Notes under the pieces: model-generated
Database searches by the model: none
What the model saw: the letters and a program-made list of their open reading frames with translations, nothing else
Told to the model about the DNA's origin: nothing
From: Culex pipiens pallens
Lineage: Eukaryota > Arthropoda > Insecta > Diptera > Culicidae
Assembly (NCBI RefSeq): GCF_016801865.2
Contig: NC_068938.1
Location: 83,588,886 to 83,652,885 of the forward strand
Reading direction: 5' to 3'
Length of the DNA stretch: 64,000 nucleotides
Program-made: the position numbers and the translations under genes
Part shown: positions 21,834 through 34,200 of the stretch, one piece after another
Layout: every line of letters begins with the position of its first letter
Position numbering within the stretch: the stretch's first letter is position 1

Positions 21834-23617
21834 TTTTCAATTTTTTTTTTTTTTTTTTTTTTTCAATTCGGTTTTATTTGTGAATAATCAAATTACAATT
21901 TGTACATATTATGAACCTAACAGAGTTTTTGTGTTCATTTCAGCTGTGTGTTACGTCTTAATTCGGTTTAGAGCAATTATTACTGTTAATTAAATGCACA
22001 AACAAGAGTAAGAAAAAGTTTTCAAAAAACTTACGCAATTGCTAATGATAGGGGATAGGAATAGAAAAAGCTTACAACTAGATCACAGCAAAATTAAATC
22101 AATTATAGATGTGCTTGATCATCAGCTCCCCAAGGGCCAGGAATTGCTCCGCTTTGTTACGGCAGGTCCGGAACCGCGTCATCATCTCCCCCGCGAGAGC
22201 AAAGAACTCCGGCAGGGTAAAGAGATCTTCCCCGGTGACTTCTTGCTGGGCCGCATTGCCGCTACCGGCAGCGACCACGCTGGCGAACGATCGACCCCAT
22301 CCAGGAGGGAACGCTGGGTTGTCCGCTGGAACCGTACGATGACCAGCAGCCGGCACGGTTACGCTCGTACTTCGCTGAGGAGGGTGGGACGCTGCTGCTT
22401 TCTTTTTCCTCTTTTCCTGCTCCTCGAGGTAGGTTTTCCGTGCGCTGCATCCACGGTAGTTGCTGGTATGGTTACCTCCACAGTTGGCGCACTTGATGCG
22501 CGCCTTGGTTTGCTCTGCCTTGTCCCCCAAGTCCGCCTTGCACGGCAGTGCGCACGCCTCCGAGAGGTGTGTTTCACCGCACTTCACGCAGCGGGGCGGG
22601 AGGTTGCAGTTCCGCGAGCCGTGGCCAAATTTCTGGCAACGGTGGCATTGCGCTGCGTCCGTCGGGTTCTTTGAGTAAAACCGCCAGTTTACCCAAAAAC
22701 CGTCCAACGCCTTAGTTTTCCGCAGGTCTTGAATTTTGACGGTGCCGCGGTCGAAGTACAACAGGTACAGCGTATGTGTACCTGTGACCGTTGTTTTCCG
22801 CGAGAGGACTTTTATGTCACGCGGCGTAATTCCAGCACCCGAGAGGTCCTTCTTCAGGTCGGAGATCGGGCGGTCTTGGTACCCCTGCAAGACGACCTTC
22901 ACGGCAGTCTTCTGCACGGGGTCGAATGTGTAGAACTTGAAGTTTTTGTTCTTCAATTTCTCCACAACCAGGTCGAAGTTCTTGCTGTCAAATGTGTAGA
23001 CTTGCACTGACGACTTACCGATTTTAAGACAATATCCGAGGCCTTCCAGCAACTCGTCAATATCGTCCGTCAACGTATCCAAAACATAGATTGGAGGTGG
23101 TCTACGTTCCTTTGGAGAATTGTTCGTTTTTGACGTCGACACTTTCTTCCGTGCACGTCCATCGTATTCGTCGTCGTCGGTAGTGCTGCTACCGTCGGTG
23201 TTGTTGTTGTTTTCCTCGTCGTCGCTCAGCATCTGGAACTCGTTCCTGATGGGAATGTTGGCGGATGTTGACGTGTTGGTCGTGGCACCGGAAGTACCGG
23301 AACGGGTTCGCACTGGTGATCTTGGAACATATCCGGGATGCAGTAACTTTTTGTCGATGCCTTCTGCGCTCACGCTCCCCTGCGCGATGGCGGTCGACAC
23401 GGCGTTATTTTGTTTACCTTTTTGCACACGGCCGGTAGACGAACTTCGCGGGTTTTTCGAGGCCGCACTCGAACTGCCACGGCCACGGCCGGCCTTTGGC
23501 ATGCTGCAGGAGCAAACTCGCGGGTAATCACGGTAGACTACGGCGGAAAATTTCGAAAAAACTATAGAGCACTGAGCACTTGACTGCTGCTTGCTCTCGT
23601 GCGTACACGGAGGTCTG
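21834..23617 (-). mobile_element. full-length Gag-only (ORF2-less) Jockey-type LINE
   Basis: A perfect 14-bp direct repeat, ATATGTCCAATTAT, flanks the element at 21820-21833 and 23618-23631. On the minus strand it has a 115-nt 5' UTR starting CAGACCTCCGTG, one intact 467-codon Gag ORF, a 235-nt 3' UTR with AATAAAA near the end, and a tail of 23 A plus TTGAAAA. Autonomous Jockey elements place an endonuclease/reverse transcriptase ORF between Gag and the 3' UTR; here there is none. The intact ORF and perfect target duplication argue for recent insertion in trans. It lies antisense to the host intron. Confidence 0.93.
22099..23502 (-). CDS. LINE ORF1 / Gag-like nucleic-acid-binding protein, 467 aa
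   Basis: The N-terminal 1-135 is low complexity and rich in Ser, Arg, Asn and Asp (MPKAGRGRGSSS; DDEENNNN near 94-101). Residues 136-280 match the Jockey ORF1 core that precedes the zinc knuckles (PPPIYVLDTL, KFYTFDPVQKTAVKVVLQG, WVNWRFYSKNPTDAAQC). Three CCHC knuckles follow: C286-C299 (CX2CX4HX4C), C305-C317 (CX2CX3HX4C) and C338-C352 (CX2CX3HX6C, CANCGGNH). The tail is Pro/Ala-rich and ends in a conserved FLALGELMIKHIYN. Known role: binds LINE RNA, forms ribonucleoprotein and delivers it to chromosomal targets. The frame is intact with TGA at 22099-22101. The start at 23502 is the first ATG of the element's RNA. No endonuclease or reverse transcriptase frame follows. Confidence 0.93.
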   Translation of the reverse strand: MPKAGRGRGSSSAASKNPRSSSTGRVQKGKQNNAVSTAIAQGSVSAEGIDKKLLHPGYVPRSPVRTRSGTSGATTNTSTSANIPIRNEFQMLSDDEENNNNTDGSSTTDDDEYDGRARKKVSTSKTNNSPKERRPPPIYVLDTLTDDIDELLEGLGYCLKIGKSSVQVYTFDSKNFDLVVEKLKNKNFKFYTFDPVQKTAVKVVLQGYQDRPISDLKKDLSGAGITPRDIKVLSRKTTVTGTHTLYLLYFDRGTVKIQDLRKTKALDGFWVNWRFYSKNPTDAAQCHRCQKFGHGSRNCNLPPRCVKCGETHLSEACALPCKADLGDKAEQTKARIKCANCGGNHTSNYRGCSARKTYLEEQEKRKKKAAASHPPQRSTSVTVPAAGHRTVPADNPAFPPGWGRSFASVVAAGSGNAAQQEVTGEDLFTLPEFFALAGEMMTRFRTCRNKAEQFLALGELMIKHIYN

Positions 23618-23639
23618 ATATGTCCAATTATAATTTAAA

Positions 23640-26600
23640 AAAATGAGCCAAATATTAAAATAAACAAAAAACAAATAAGTTCTGGCAGCAGGGGTCAGAA
23701 TGATGGAGTAGAGATTGGAGATTGGGTCATACAATTTTGCAGAGCTGTGAGTGAAACAACCCTATTTTTTTAAGTTGATGTCAGTAAAAGCTTAAGTTTC
23801 ATCAATGTATGATAGATTTGAGCTCCTTGAACACGCTAAAAAGATAGAATTGGGTTTTAAGTGAAGTTTCTGCCCTTTATAAAATTTTAAATTTTTGGTA
23901 TAAATAATATGTGATTTCCTTCATTTTCACATCCTACAACTCATCCACGACACCTCCTCCTCGGAAGTCACGCCGCCAACGAGATCAAACCCGGACCCAA
24001 AACACGATCCACAATTATCCAGCGTCAATTAATTTTGCTGTTCAACGTTTTAATTAAATTGGGGTTGAGAATCCAATCGAGCCGTTGCCGCCGCCAATAT
24101 CTTGGTCCAGCAGCTTTTTTTTTGTTGCTCGGTGGTCAGACCTCCCGCCCACTCAATATCACAGACACATACACCCCCCAAAATCGGGCACACATACAAA
24201 AACCCGAGATGACTGTGTTGTTTCTAAGAAAGAACGTGACGTGCTTCCAAACGAGACGTCCAGCATCCGCAGCGCGATCGCGTGAGTCGCGAAAAAAAGA
24301 ATCAGAAATTAATTTGGACCTGGCCCGGATCATCGATCGCACACCAGCAGCGGCCGGTACAAGAAAGGAGAAAACGTATTAGAGCCAAGTTGGCTCTTTT
24401 TTTTATTGCCCGAACCTGGCCACATGACCTGCCATGGCCGACAATCCAAAGACGTCGTCCAGACGGCTTCAAGTCGGAGGAGAATAAATAAGTTAACGGT
24501 TTTGGGCTACCAACAAAACAAGTTCGAACAATCTCTGCCGAAGCCGACCTTCTTTTGAAGGTTAAAGTTTGATTAGTACAGTAAAGGGCGATTTTGTCAA
24601 CCCTACTTCAAATTTTCAACTAAGAATTCCTCACGATAAACAAACCCAGCCACAACTGTGCAAGTCCTTGGAAAGCCTAGCAAACACTTTGTAGGAGAAA
24701 CCGAAGGACGACCCAAAAGTTGCTGGGTGAAAACAGGATGGTCATAAAAATTTAAAAGCTGCAAAAAAACCAAGCCGAAAAAAATCGACCACTTGACTGA
24801 GTGTACACAGTAAAACAATAAAGAGCAGCAAGGAGACTTGGGCGGCCTCGTCAGCAGCAAGCGGGCAGGCAGACGGCTGATGTCTGGTGGACACTCTTCG
24901 GGGCCCGAAAGAGGACTTGTGGTCTAAAAGGAAGGATATCGGATTACACAATGGGTGCTTGCTGCTGCGAGAAAGTGCGTAAAATGGCGATCGGATGGAG
25001 TAGATTTGAAGACTTGAATGTATAGACTCTTGAAAACAGAGAGCCTCAAATTTTGAAAAACGGCAAAATGATAATTTAAAAGTGCACAGAATAAGCCATT
25101 ACGAATAAATTATTTTTGAACTTACCTCTTCAATATTGTGGTAATTATGAGTTTAAAATTTTATAAAATATGAACCATAAATTATGTTTAATTCAATTAA
25201 ATTCAGTTATTTTCATTGGTTTAGCAACAAACAAACAGTTTTTTTATGACCTGAACAGAGTTTCAGGGGCTTCCTTTGGCTGTGACTAATGCTTCTATCT
25301 AAATAGATAGAATAGTACAATTATGGGATCGATTCCCGTGTTGTTTATTTTCGGTGGTGATTTTTTAGGGAATGAACTTGAAAGTAAGATGTCCTCAGAC
25401 ATCTCATGTTTTATTCTCTCACTCCGTACACTGTACCATTTTACTCCCAGTTTGATACCATTTTCCTCTTGGATGGAAGCTGCAATTCGTTGGATGTAGT
25501 CATTCTAAAAAATATAAATTTGTAAAATCTAGACTGTTGCAGCTGCTACAATGTCTCTTCTCATACTCTCGCATATATGCAAAGCCTCCAGCATCGGATT
25601 CATTCACCAAAGCCTCGACCATTCATTCATAAATACTCCCCATTCGGGGTGATTGTGGTGGCGCGCACACGATGATGAAATCTGCTTTAAGGGGAAACAG
25701 GTTTTCCGCCACTTTCGAGAGGTTGTATTGCGGCTCCGTAATCGCACCGCAGGGGAACCTTTGCTGGTTTGGAGGACCTGGCAAGCAAGACCTCGTGTCG
25801 TGATCAACAGGTTCCCCTCTCGCAGATGCGCCGACTCTTGACTCTTGCAAAACCCATTAATCATTGCGCGGAGATGCACTCTCAAAGTCATTGCAAAACA
25901 GATGCTGCTATTCGCGAATTAAAGGGGAAGTTCGATGTTGTTGCCGAAAATGCACTTTGTTGCATGAAAGATTGATCAATTTTAATTTACAATTTTTTTT
26001 TTCTAAATTCAAGCTTGCTTTTATTTTGAATCATACAATTTTTGAAAATAAATAATTATTATTTTTCAGTCGACTGAGTGTGATGTAATATTTCGCACGA
26101 TCTACGGCGAGCAGGTTCTACCTCTTCCAATCTTTTTTGGCGATTTTTTCGAGGCCCAATAAAGTAAAACTAGAGACTGGTAGAGAGGTTGGCCAAAGTT
26201 TCGCTAATTATCTCGACTTCCTGTCCCGCAAGCTTGCCCGGCAAAGTGGCCCAATGTCGTAAAATTTAATGAAATCAAAATATGGACATTTTCAAATCGG
26301 CACCTTCTGGAGAGCCTCGTTGTTGTTGGTGAAAGAGTTCTTCGTATTTTTATAGCTTCATCGAACCCAGCACGAGGTGATGCGCGGTGAGAAATTTCGA
26401 GCGGTTTTGATTAAGGCCCAGAGCGCGCGCCCAGCAATACGTTAAGCCCCTCTCACGAATGAACCGTTAAATCGTTTGCGTCTTCCGGTGTCCCGTGCGG
26501 CCTCACATTCCCTCAGGGGAGGGATGAGCGCTGGCGGCTAGAGGAAGCAAGGGAAGCTTGGCTGAAGCTTAAACTGGCCGGGTAACCTTCGAAAACCCGG

Positions 26601-26960
26601 TGGAATCGAGTGGAGTGAAAATCGAGTTGTTTGTTTGATTTTTTAAATAATTAAGGTTGTGAAATTGGCGATAGCCTGGGGTCAGTATGGATGCTGATCG
26701 ATTTTGAGGTTTCCTTTGACTTTTTTTACATGTTTTATCATGTGAGATATTCCATCAAAATTGTACACAAAAAAGAGCAAAATAGAAATCACCATTTTTC
26801 TAAAGTGTTTCAGTATGGAATCCCGATTTTCATCAAAATCAGACCAAGTGACTGGTATTGGTTTGAATGACAAGTATTAAGAAATTACTTTAAATTGTTA
26901 GTTTACATGTAACTCATGACTTATTTTGAAATAGCTAAAATTTTCTTTTTTCATAAAATC
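23640..26960. other. intron stretch, no exon recognised
   Basis: GC-richer islands lie near 23930-24450 and 26080-26620, separated by AT-rich DNA. A TpsiC-arm-like GGGATCGATTCCCGTG near 25327 has no A box nearby. The open frames (up to 115 residues) overlap on both strands without domains. No splice pair is convincing. Confidence 0.4.
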
Positions 26961-26981
26961 CAAGCCAAAACTGATTTTTTC

Positions 26982-27160
26982 CGATCTAGGATTTTTTCTC
27001 AAAATTTATTTTCCCTAAAAGAGTACTCAGCTAGCAAAAAATCTAAACGTAGAAATATGTAACCTCTCTGCAAAGGTTATGAATTGTTCTCAGTTGAATT
27101 GCAAATGTACCTGGAACAGAACTGCAAAAATCAAATAAAAACACAAATTGAATTGAATTG
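26982..27160 (+). mobile_element. 179-bp severely 5'-truncated LINE 3' end
   Basis: The perfect 14-bp direct repeat AAACTGATTTTTTC lies at 26968-26981 and 27161-27174. The insert ends ATAAAAACACAAATTGAATTGAATTG, written here as AATAAAAACAC followed by three ATTGA units. This is the same tail style as the Gag-only LINE copies. TTTTCCCTAAAAG then CTAGCAA recalls their 3'-UTR motif. It has no coding sequence. Confidence 0.78.
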
Positions 27161-27179
27161 AAACTGATTTTTTCATTGC

Positions 27180-30100
27180 AAAACATAACAATCGGTTGTA
27201 TTTTTCAAAGATTAGGTCTAATAAACTGTAAAAAAAACAGCAAAATCTGATTTTCGATGGTTGTTAATCAACTTTAGCATGTATGGGATATTTTGATAGT
27301 GTTGTGTTTTGCGCCAATTACGCCTGCAAGTTTGCAAATTGAGTTGACAACGTCAAATTGACCCTAAATAAAGTTTCTTTAAATGTTTTGTTCAAAAAAA
27401 TTAAATGTTTGTTCAACTAAGTTTACTAACTTTTAATAAAATGTATGCAAACTTGTTGCGAAGTTTCTTTTTAAGTTCCATATTTGATAAAAATTCAATA
27501 AAAATCATTTTTTCCAAACTGTTCTACTATAAGTGATTTTATTTTTGTTCTGTGCGTTGCTTTGGATTTTTATGTTTCATTAAAAATCCATTTAATAAAT
27601 CAATGTGATTTAAATTAAATTAGTCTCTTTAAAATATGTTGTTTTTTTTTCATTTTATTTGTTTGAACTGACTAAAAAGCTTTAAAAATTTCTTTGAAAA
27701 ACTAAAAAAAGACAGCATCGACGGCGGCGGTGTTCGATGAAATATATTTTTCAAATTTAGAATAACCTAGTCTTTTTAGAAAACATAAAATTAAATAGAA
27801 CATATTCAAAGCGCTAAGCATTTTTTCGGATTTCTAAACTAAAATTTTAACAATTTTCCGTAGCATGCCAAATTAATGATGATGTATGCCAAATACAAAT
27901 TTTGAACGCTCAACCAAACCACAAATTTTGAATGCTTTATAATTATTATCGATTATTAAGTATTCAAATGTTCATCTATTTCTACATCCCAATCAGAATT
28001 TCCAGACCACAATTTGTTTTTTTCTCAATTTCGGGAATTCCCGGGACAAAATATGAAAAATCCCGGGATTCGGGAATTCCCGGTTTTGGAAAAATCCCGG
28101 AAATTTAAAAGAATTGAATTTTGGGACCACAGCCGTTATATATTTTGTGATATTTGAATTATAACTTTTATTTTTCCCATCTTCTGCACTGTTTGTTTGA
28201 TAGATAAATAAAATAAAATAAAATTTCTATTGAAATTTATTTCCATATTTCTTAAATATCACTGATAAAAAAATACTGTCCAAACTCAATTATCCAAAGT
28301 TCTCGAAATTTTTTACAAAGAATATTCGAACAACGCAAAAAGTCCCCCCACTTGTTGAAAATCTACTCCAAGTTCGGTCATAAACTCTACGAAAGTAAAT
28401 TCAAACCATGCACCAAAGATCGAAGGTAAACGACAACAACTTGTTGCTCACCCATACAGCTCAAACTCGAGTCACGCACACACACTTTGTTCACACCTCG
28501 CATGTGTTTGTGGCTTCAAACAGTCCCAGCTCGCTAGACAAAACCCTGCGTCCCGAGACCCGAAGCTGAAAAAACATTATTAATCACATTAATCAAATCG
28601 CTCTCCGAGCTGACTCCCTCCACTCCCTTCTCTCCTCTCCCGCTCTCCCCTCCCACCACGAGATCAACTCCCAAGACTTGCTTCGTTTAGTATTTTTACT
28701 GCGTGGGAGTTGCGCGCCAAGCGAATGCGATTACGACGACGACGACGACGACGACTATGAGGAAAAAATCAACAAGAATTAATATTCACGCAGACTCGGC
28801 TCACGACACACTCATGAGCGAGCGGGAGAGAGAGTGAGACGCGGATTAACGCTAAGCTGATGTTGCTTCGAAGGGGCTCCGAGGGGTCACTCGATGGTAG
28901 AGTACACACTTTTTTGTTGTAATGTTAGTGTCTTTATAACGAGTTTCAACGCAATAGTGTGTGTTAGCTCTCGTTGAGAGCTAATAATTTCGATTTGTTT
29001 TGATATTTCTTAAGATTTCAATGCAAAATGCACTTTCCTCTTATCCATTGGTGCACCCCTCATCGTTAGCTGAGAGAATGCAAGACGAAAAATTAATTCA
29101 CACTCCAAACCTATAAAACGGCACAATTCCCAGCGTCGACCCTGTGTCTCAGCCTTTTGCATTAGTGGTAGTGTTGATTTTGGGACAGCAGCAGCTGGAG
29201 ATTTGGAGATTTGTTAGTCTTTGGAGTGCCCCCCATGAGAAACTTGATCGCCCCAAAATTGTTTAGAAATGCAATCTTGGAAGATTAAACAAATTACTAG
29301 TTGCCTTTCAGAGAAATAAATTCATCTCTCCGATTTGGAATGTGTTCCCCCCGCTGGAGGGGGTGAAGTGACCCCATAAAAGCCAACGAGGTGTCCCCTC
29401 CGCTCCCAAAAGTGCATATAAATTCAAATTTTCAACGCTCCAAGTAACGATCTGGAAAAAATGAACGATTTTCAGCTTGACAAGTCGTCGTCGGAGCGCA
29501 CACGGCCCAGATCATGTTACCCACCCCGGGTTCAGAGCGGTTTCTCTTTTGTCTTAGCGTAGAGGTCCAAGTCCAAAACCGTATTTGATCGCTCGGAACA
29601 GCCGGTGGTCTCCAGTTACCCGGGCAGTATGATGGTGGTGTAGTGCGAAACTTGATGATATTACGCCCCTCGCTGGGCGACCTCTGGCTTGGGCATTTGA
29701 AGTCCGTTTGTTCGGTCTACGGACTGGAATGTGGGCTCGGAGTTGGTGATCATTGGAGGTTTGTTTTGCTGGAAAAACGGTGATGACCTGGTTTGGTTGT
29801 GGAAGATATTACTTGGACATTCTTATCAAATATTTGAAATATTTTTCAACTAAGGAAGGCTAAAGATTTTATTGAAAAATTTAATTAAAAACATCCAACA
29901 AAACAAGAAAAATCGATAATTGGTTCCAATAAGACATCACAATTGATCAACCACTAAATATTTTATATTTGTTTTGACTTCCTCACTGCGATAAGGCTAT
30001 ACTTCCGGAGTTTTTTTTTTACATTTTCGTTCGTTTTAGGCGAATATTTTTTTATCAATTGTCTAAAAGTATGAAAATTGGAAAATCGATCAAAATCTGG

Positions 30101-31020
30101 AAAAGGGAACGGTGTATCTTAATTCTTAGATTTTTCTGGCATTTTGCAATTTGGACATTTTGGAAAGTTGTTATAAATACTGTGTAAAAACAAGAAATTT
30201 ATCAGAAACTGATGTAAAATAACACTTTTTTGTCACAAAATCTGTCACCATTCCGAGGTCTAATATTACCTTTTATTACTGCGTAGTTCGTCCATTAAAG
30301 TCTACATACAGTTTGGCAGCTGTTCATACAAAAGGCTTTTTAAAAAATCTGAAATCTCTTTCTTGAGAAAGGATTTTCTTATCAATTTGGTGTTTTCCGC
30401 ATAGTTGTAGACTTAGAACTTCTTAGAAAAAATAGTTACTCTCTAAACATTTTTTATATTCACAATTCACAACAAAAAAAACTTAATTGAGCCAAATTTC
30501 ATTTTTTTAAATTCATTTTTTTTATATGGTTTAGATTTAGTAAGTCAAAATAAATAATGTTGGCAGCTGCCAATTTATCCTTAAAAAAATAATATTTTTT
30601 GAAAAACAAATAGGAAATGTTTTTTCTTATGCCTCGAAAAAAAATAAACCATGGTGAAATTTTCCGTTCTTTCGAAAAATTATTACTAATTACTAAACAC
30701 ATTTGATATGGTCAAAAACAAAGGTTTAAGTAGTTCAAGCATATTTGTAGGAAATTTTCTAATTCTTTAAAACAACTATTTTCAGAGATGTTCAAGCTTT
30801 TTTAGGTAAAAAAGTAACGTTTTTAACGAAAAAATAATTTAAATTATCCAAAACATGCAAAATGTTTATGTTAAGTTCGTTTTGATTTCAAAATAGATTC
30901 AAATCTTAAATTAATGTCATTTTTTTCAAATTTTCAAAAATTATGATTTTGTTGAAAATTGGCAACACTGCATTTTGACCAATTTGTTCCATAACTCAAA
31001 AGATTGCTTTTTGTCATCTA
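27180..31020. other. intron stretch with simple repeats and a GC-rich island
   Basis: A CCCGGGAATTCCCGG-rich patch at 28030-28110 resembles the arms of the hAT-like element near 58.6 kb. An ACG triplet run lies at 28732-28754. The block 28400-29770 is GC-richer, with GAGAGAGAGTGAGACG near 28823, and could hold regulatory DNA. The rest is AT-rich and unassigned. No exon is recognised. Confidence 0.4.
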
Positions 31021-31027
31021 CAACTTA

Positions 31028-31195
31028 GGGACCATCCATAAACCACGTGGACACTTTAGGGGGAAGGGGGGGGGGGGTGGGGGGGTATGGCGATTGTCCA
31101 CGCTCCATACAAAAAAGATTTTCTTTTTATGGACAATTGTCCACAGAGAGGGGGGGATTTCGAAAAAAGTGTCCACGTGGTTTATGGATGGTCCC
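31028..31195. mobile_element. 168-bp MITE, 3-bp TTA duplication, same-strand G-runs
   Basis: GGGACCATCCATAAACCACGTGGACAC (in pieces) starts at 31028 and is mirrored exactly at the right end at 31195, flanked by TTA at 31025-31027 and 31196-31198. A three-base TWA duplication is typical of PIF/Harbinger-type elements. Long G-runs lie on the plus strand in both arms (31060-31086 and 31148-31157), so they break the palindrome. Confidence 0.85.
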
Positions 31196-31249
31196 TTATC
31201 CAAAAATGAGATTCTTCAAAAATATATATTTTTCGTAAATAAATATTTT

Positions 31250-34200
31250 GTGTAAAATTTCGAATCAAAAAACCACTATTTTCTTAGATTATAGATATTG
31301 TACGATCAGTTCCTTGCTGGACTCGGTCGTTGGAAACGACCGACGAAATAGGCGGCGGGCCAGATGCGAGTATAAAAATGTCAAAACCTCCCCCCTCTCA
31401 CTTCGTCTCACCATACAGCTGCAGCTTTGTTGACAAACAAACGGAGCACGCTTTCGCATGCTGGTGGCATCTAGCCAGAATTAGGGGTGATTATGTGATT
31501 AAAAATGTAACTTTTTCAAGAAAAAATGTATTTTTCCGACTGAATAAAAAAAATGCGAGCATTTCCATACAATTATTACTGTTGTCAGAGAAGTGATTAA
31601 AAATCAAAATTTTAATCCATAATTTTTCTATAAATTGAACTTTTTCTTTCCAATTGGGAACCCATAGGTCTATTCACGACCATTTCCAATGACCTTGAGA
31701 AAATGCCAGAAAATCCAGCTACCAGCTAAATCCACAATATTTTTGTGAAAAGTTCTAAGCATAATTACAACTATACCCAAGATCAGAAAATCCGTTTCCA
31801 AGTAACAGATTATTGAATATTTTAATAGTTTTTTTTTGTATGGACAGCTGCAAAAAATCTTTTGAGACATGTACGAATGAACTAATGATGCAAAATGTCT
31901 TCTCTAGTCATAAAAGAAGTACACACAATGTTGCTTCCAAATAAAAAACATTAAATAAAAAAAAAACATTCTTGGTAGAACTGCTCCTCAAATGTTCCTG
32001 TAGTAATTTTTAAATGAATAAATCTAGAAGTTGATTCCTGCGTTGGTTAATTCATTACAAACTTGAAGCACGCACATCAAAAACAAAGAACACCACTCAT
32101 CGCTGCCTTTGAACCCGCCAAACAACACTCCCCATTTTACGATCGAGTAATAAAACTTAAATTTTTCCAAATCAATCACCAGGATTCGTCTCGCGGTCTT
32201 GTCATAAAGAAGGGGACGCTCGCGGGTGTGACCCAAGTGAGCAATTATCTTAAAATTTCACGCTTTGATGATGAAGTTTTTTTTTCTTTCGTTTTGAGAG
32301 TTTAGAGAGAAATGAAAAAGGGCACACACACAGTTTTGTGATAAAATTCCACAATTTGTTACAATCTATCGGGAGCGCCACACTTGGGTGACTCAATCAA
32401 ACGACTCTTCGGCGGTCTTAATTGGTTTAATTGGAAGAAGTGTGTGTACAGAGCTCCCAGTCGAAGTTTTGCTTGGAGGAGACACCCAGCTATAAGACGC
32501 CAAGTCGACGGTGCAAGGCCGTTGCATTGGCGTCGTCGTTGAGATAAATGGTGTTCATCTACTCGGTTCCAACACCCTCTCTAGTGGTTGAGTCTCAACT
32601 TGATGATCATGGGAAGGTCTCCACGAGTGAGAATTTGATGAGCAAGCGCTACTTGACGAGGGAGTCAAAGTTCAACTGCGACGACGACGCGGTGCAACGC
32701 GATGCAGCGATCGAAGCGATTCCTGTACACCAAGTGTGAGTAGTCCTAGAGGGTGTAGCCAGAAGAAAGAAATTAAAAGTGAAGCAATTAATCCTAGCTC
32801 GTTTCTTCTACAGCAAGAACTTGGCCCCGTCTGTAGTCCGGAGCTTGTTGAATCGCTTCATCAACTCGATTTTGTGTTTCATTAGTTTTAGTGGTTTTAA
32901 GAAATTGAGGGAGAGATAGAGAGAAGACAACGATTTTGGAGTTGAGGGAGGAGGGGAGGGGGGCTAGATCTCGCGGAGATGATCGGACGAGCCGCGCGCC
33001 AAAGCTGAATGAAGTTTCGCTGGAGAATGGGATAAACGCAAGAATTAAGGAAGCCCATCAACAAGAAGAACGCGGGGTTTGATGAGCAGCAGCACCAGGT
33101 AACAACGGCAGAGCGTGCTGACCAAGAAGAAGACTCGGTGTTGTTCTTGGTTAGCTGAACACCTCAATGGAGCGCGGACTAAGCTTGAGGAAGAGCTTAA
33201 AAATGAATTTAGGAGAATTATAGGCTGCTTCAATGTAGCCTATTGAATGGGAGGGGGTTTGGAGAGTCGCGGGGGATGCTGCGATGAAGAAAGATGGTCA
33301 GCGTTGGCTGCTGAAGTGGTCGAGATCAAAACCGGGCACGGGACTAACCTCCGGTGGAGGTGGAGCCCCTGGAAAGAGCGTTGAACTTTTACTTTTTTGT
33401 TGTTAGCTCAGATGAAAAGGTTGAAGTTTGTGATGGTCGGGGCTTGATGAAACGAACGGTAGCTGAAAGAGTTTGTTTTTGTTTCTGGAAAAGGGCTTGA
33501 ACAAACGAGTTGGGAAGCCAACCGGCTGTAGACTCGACTTCGACTACAACTCCAACAATCAACTCCAGCAATAACTCCAATGAAAAGAAGTCGAAAATTA
33601 GACGACTCCGGCTTCTGTTCTCAGGATTTGTAGAGTTCGACTATGCTACCTACAAATCATGGAAAAATGATACCACAGTCCTCACAAGTGATCAAGACAC
33701 AAACTGTTACACAGTTTCAACGTCCTCCGAAGGTAGTTTGTACAACCATACCTCAGCAATGTTTGCGCCACGCATCCTATAATTAAAAGTAAATCATCAT
33801 CCTCATCATGCTAATTATGTTGATCACCGTGAAGAACCCCGCGGAAGAACCCCTTCAACGCGTTGTGGCCTTTTGCGCGGTCGCAAGGAGAATCGCGGTG
33901 TGTTTTGCTTCAGCACTGCATCCCAAAGTGCATCCGTCCCAGCAGCTCAGATCGTTAGATTCCTCTTGTCAAGAGTGGTGTATGTACAACGAATCGGTTT
34001 CCAGCCTGAAGTGAAGAAAACAACCATGACCATGCTGGCGAGGCCCCTGAAATAGATTCGCCACGGCACTATGCCATTCCGCTGCACTTCTCCGATGCGA
34101 GAGTTGTTTTGTTGTTGAGCGAAGATAAAAAAAGGTTCAAACTAGCAAGACCTTTTTCGGTTGTGTGGCTGGTTGTACGGCTTCTGTTTTTACTGACGCT

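Noticed and set aside
22039..22674. 211-residue plus-strand frame
   Set aside because: Exact antisense shadow of the Gag ORF; the minus strand has zinc knuckles and element structure.
25280..25380. tRNA-like GGGATCGATTCCCGTG
   Set aside because: Only a TpsiC-like arm is present; no A box, acceptor stem or anticodon arm could be built.
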